Shown piece by piece: positions 15,718 through 15,848 of a DNA stretch of 15,848 bases. Positions within the stretch are counted from its first letter, which is position 1. Each line of letters starts with the position of its first letter. The notes below the pieces were generated by a model that ran no database searches, was not told the origin of the DNA, and saw only the letters and a list, made by a program, of their open reading frames with translations. Location of the stretch: contig CAYWBI010000087.1 of the NCBI GenBank assembly GCA_964456445.1, forward strand, positions 1 to 15,848, written 5' to 3'. Source of the DNA: CAYWBI01 sp964456445. GTDB lineage: Bacteria > Calditrichota > Calditrichia > Calditrichales > J004. The translations under genes and the position numbers were made by a program.

Positions 15718-15848
15718 CATACAAGCCACCCCGAAAAACCGGGAGGGTTTTAATTACTTAAGTAAAATCATTAGTGTCCGGTTAAAATGTCACATATTAA
15801 AACCACGCCCTTTGCTGTCAAGGCCAAACGCCTGAACTAAAATAGTGG

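Noticed and set aside
15727..15755. AAAACC-GGGAG-GGTTTT near the right edge as a second terminator
   Set aside because: A six-pair AT-containing stem after an already sufficient hairpin; could be chance.
1..15848. CRISPR arrays, tRNA or rRNA genes
   Set aside because: No regularly spaced repeats, cloverleaf-like segments or rRNA-like stretches were seen.

Overview
The window looks like chromosomal DNA of a Gram-negative member of the FCB group or a relative, such as Calditrichota, Ignavibacteria or KSB1. Two things point there: an outer-membrane TonB-dependent receptor with an N-terminal carboxypeptidase-regulatory-like domain, and a secreted amylase ending in a 'QNxPNPFNPxTxIxY...GIYYYRL' tail typical of Por/type IX-sorted or FlgD-Ig-like C-terminal domains. 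The taxon is inferred; no rRNA or marker gene is present.

Layout. (1) 146-4407, plus strand: a three-gene signalling operon of an ABC-type sugar-binding protein with no permease nearby, a two-TM histidine kinase, and an NtrC-family sigma-54 activator whose start overlaps the kinase stop codon. (2) 4408-4601: a control region with two 17-bp dyads 21 bp apart, then a near-consensus -24/-12 (sigma-54) promoter, then a strong Shine-Dalgarno. (3) 4602-7241: the TonB-dependent receptor. (4) 7242-7380: a hairpin followed by a T-tract. (5) 7381-11131, plus strand: an SGLT-like symporter, a uridine-kinase-like P-loop kinase and a GH13_18 phosphorylase whose acceptor-site residues fit sucrose 6F-phosphate phosphorylase better than plain sucrose phosphorylase. 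(6) 11224-13743, minus strand: a large secreted GH13 alpha-amylase. (7) 13744-14099: an intergenic region with a good sigma-70-type promoter and a foldable leader. (8) 14100-15623: an AbgT-family transporter, followed by a hairpin.

Proposed logic. The binding protein, kinase and sigma-54 activator would form a periplasmic sugar-sensing three-component system that switches on the outer-membrane receptor and, by read-through of the 7309-7350 hairpin, the symporter, kinase and phosphorylase. The metabolic idea is import of an alpha-glucoside such as sucrose without a PTS, phosphorylation in the cytoplasm by the P-loop kinase, and phosphorolysis to glucose 1-phosphate plus fructose 6-phosphate. 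The regulatory architecture is read directly from sequence. The kinase substrate and sensed ligand are inference. The amylase and the AbgT transporter are separate units and may be unrelated, apart from the amylase also acting on alpha-glucans.
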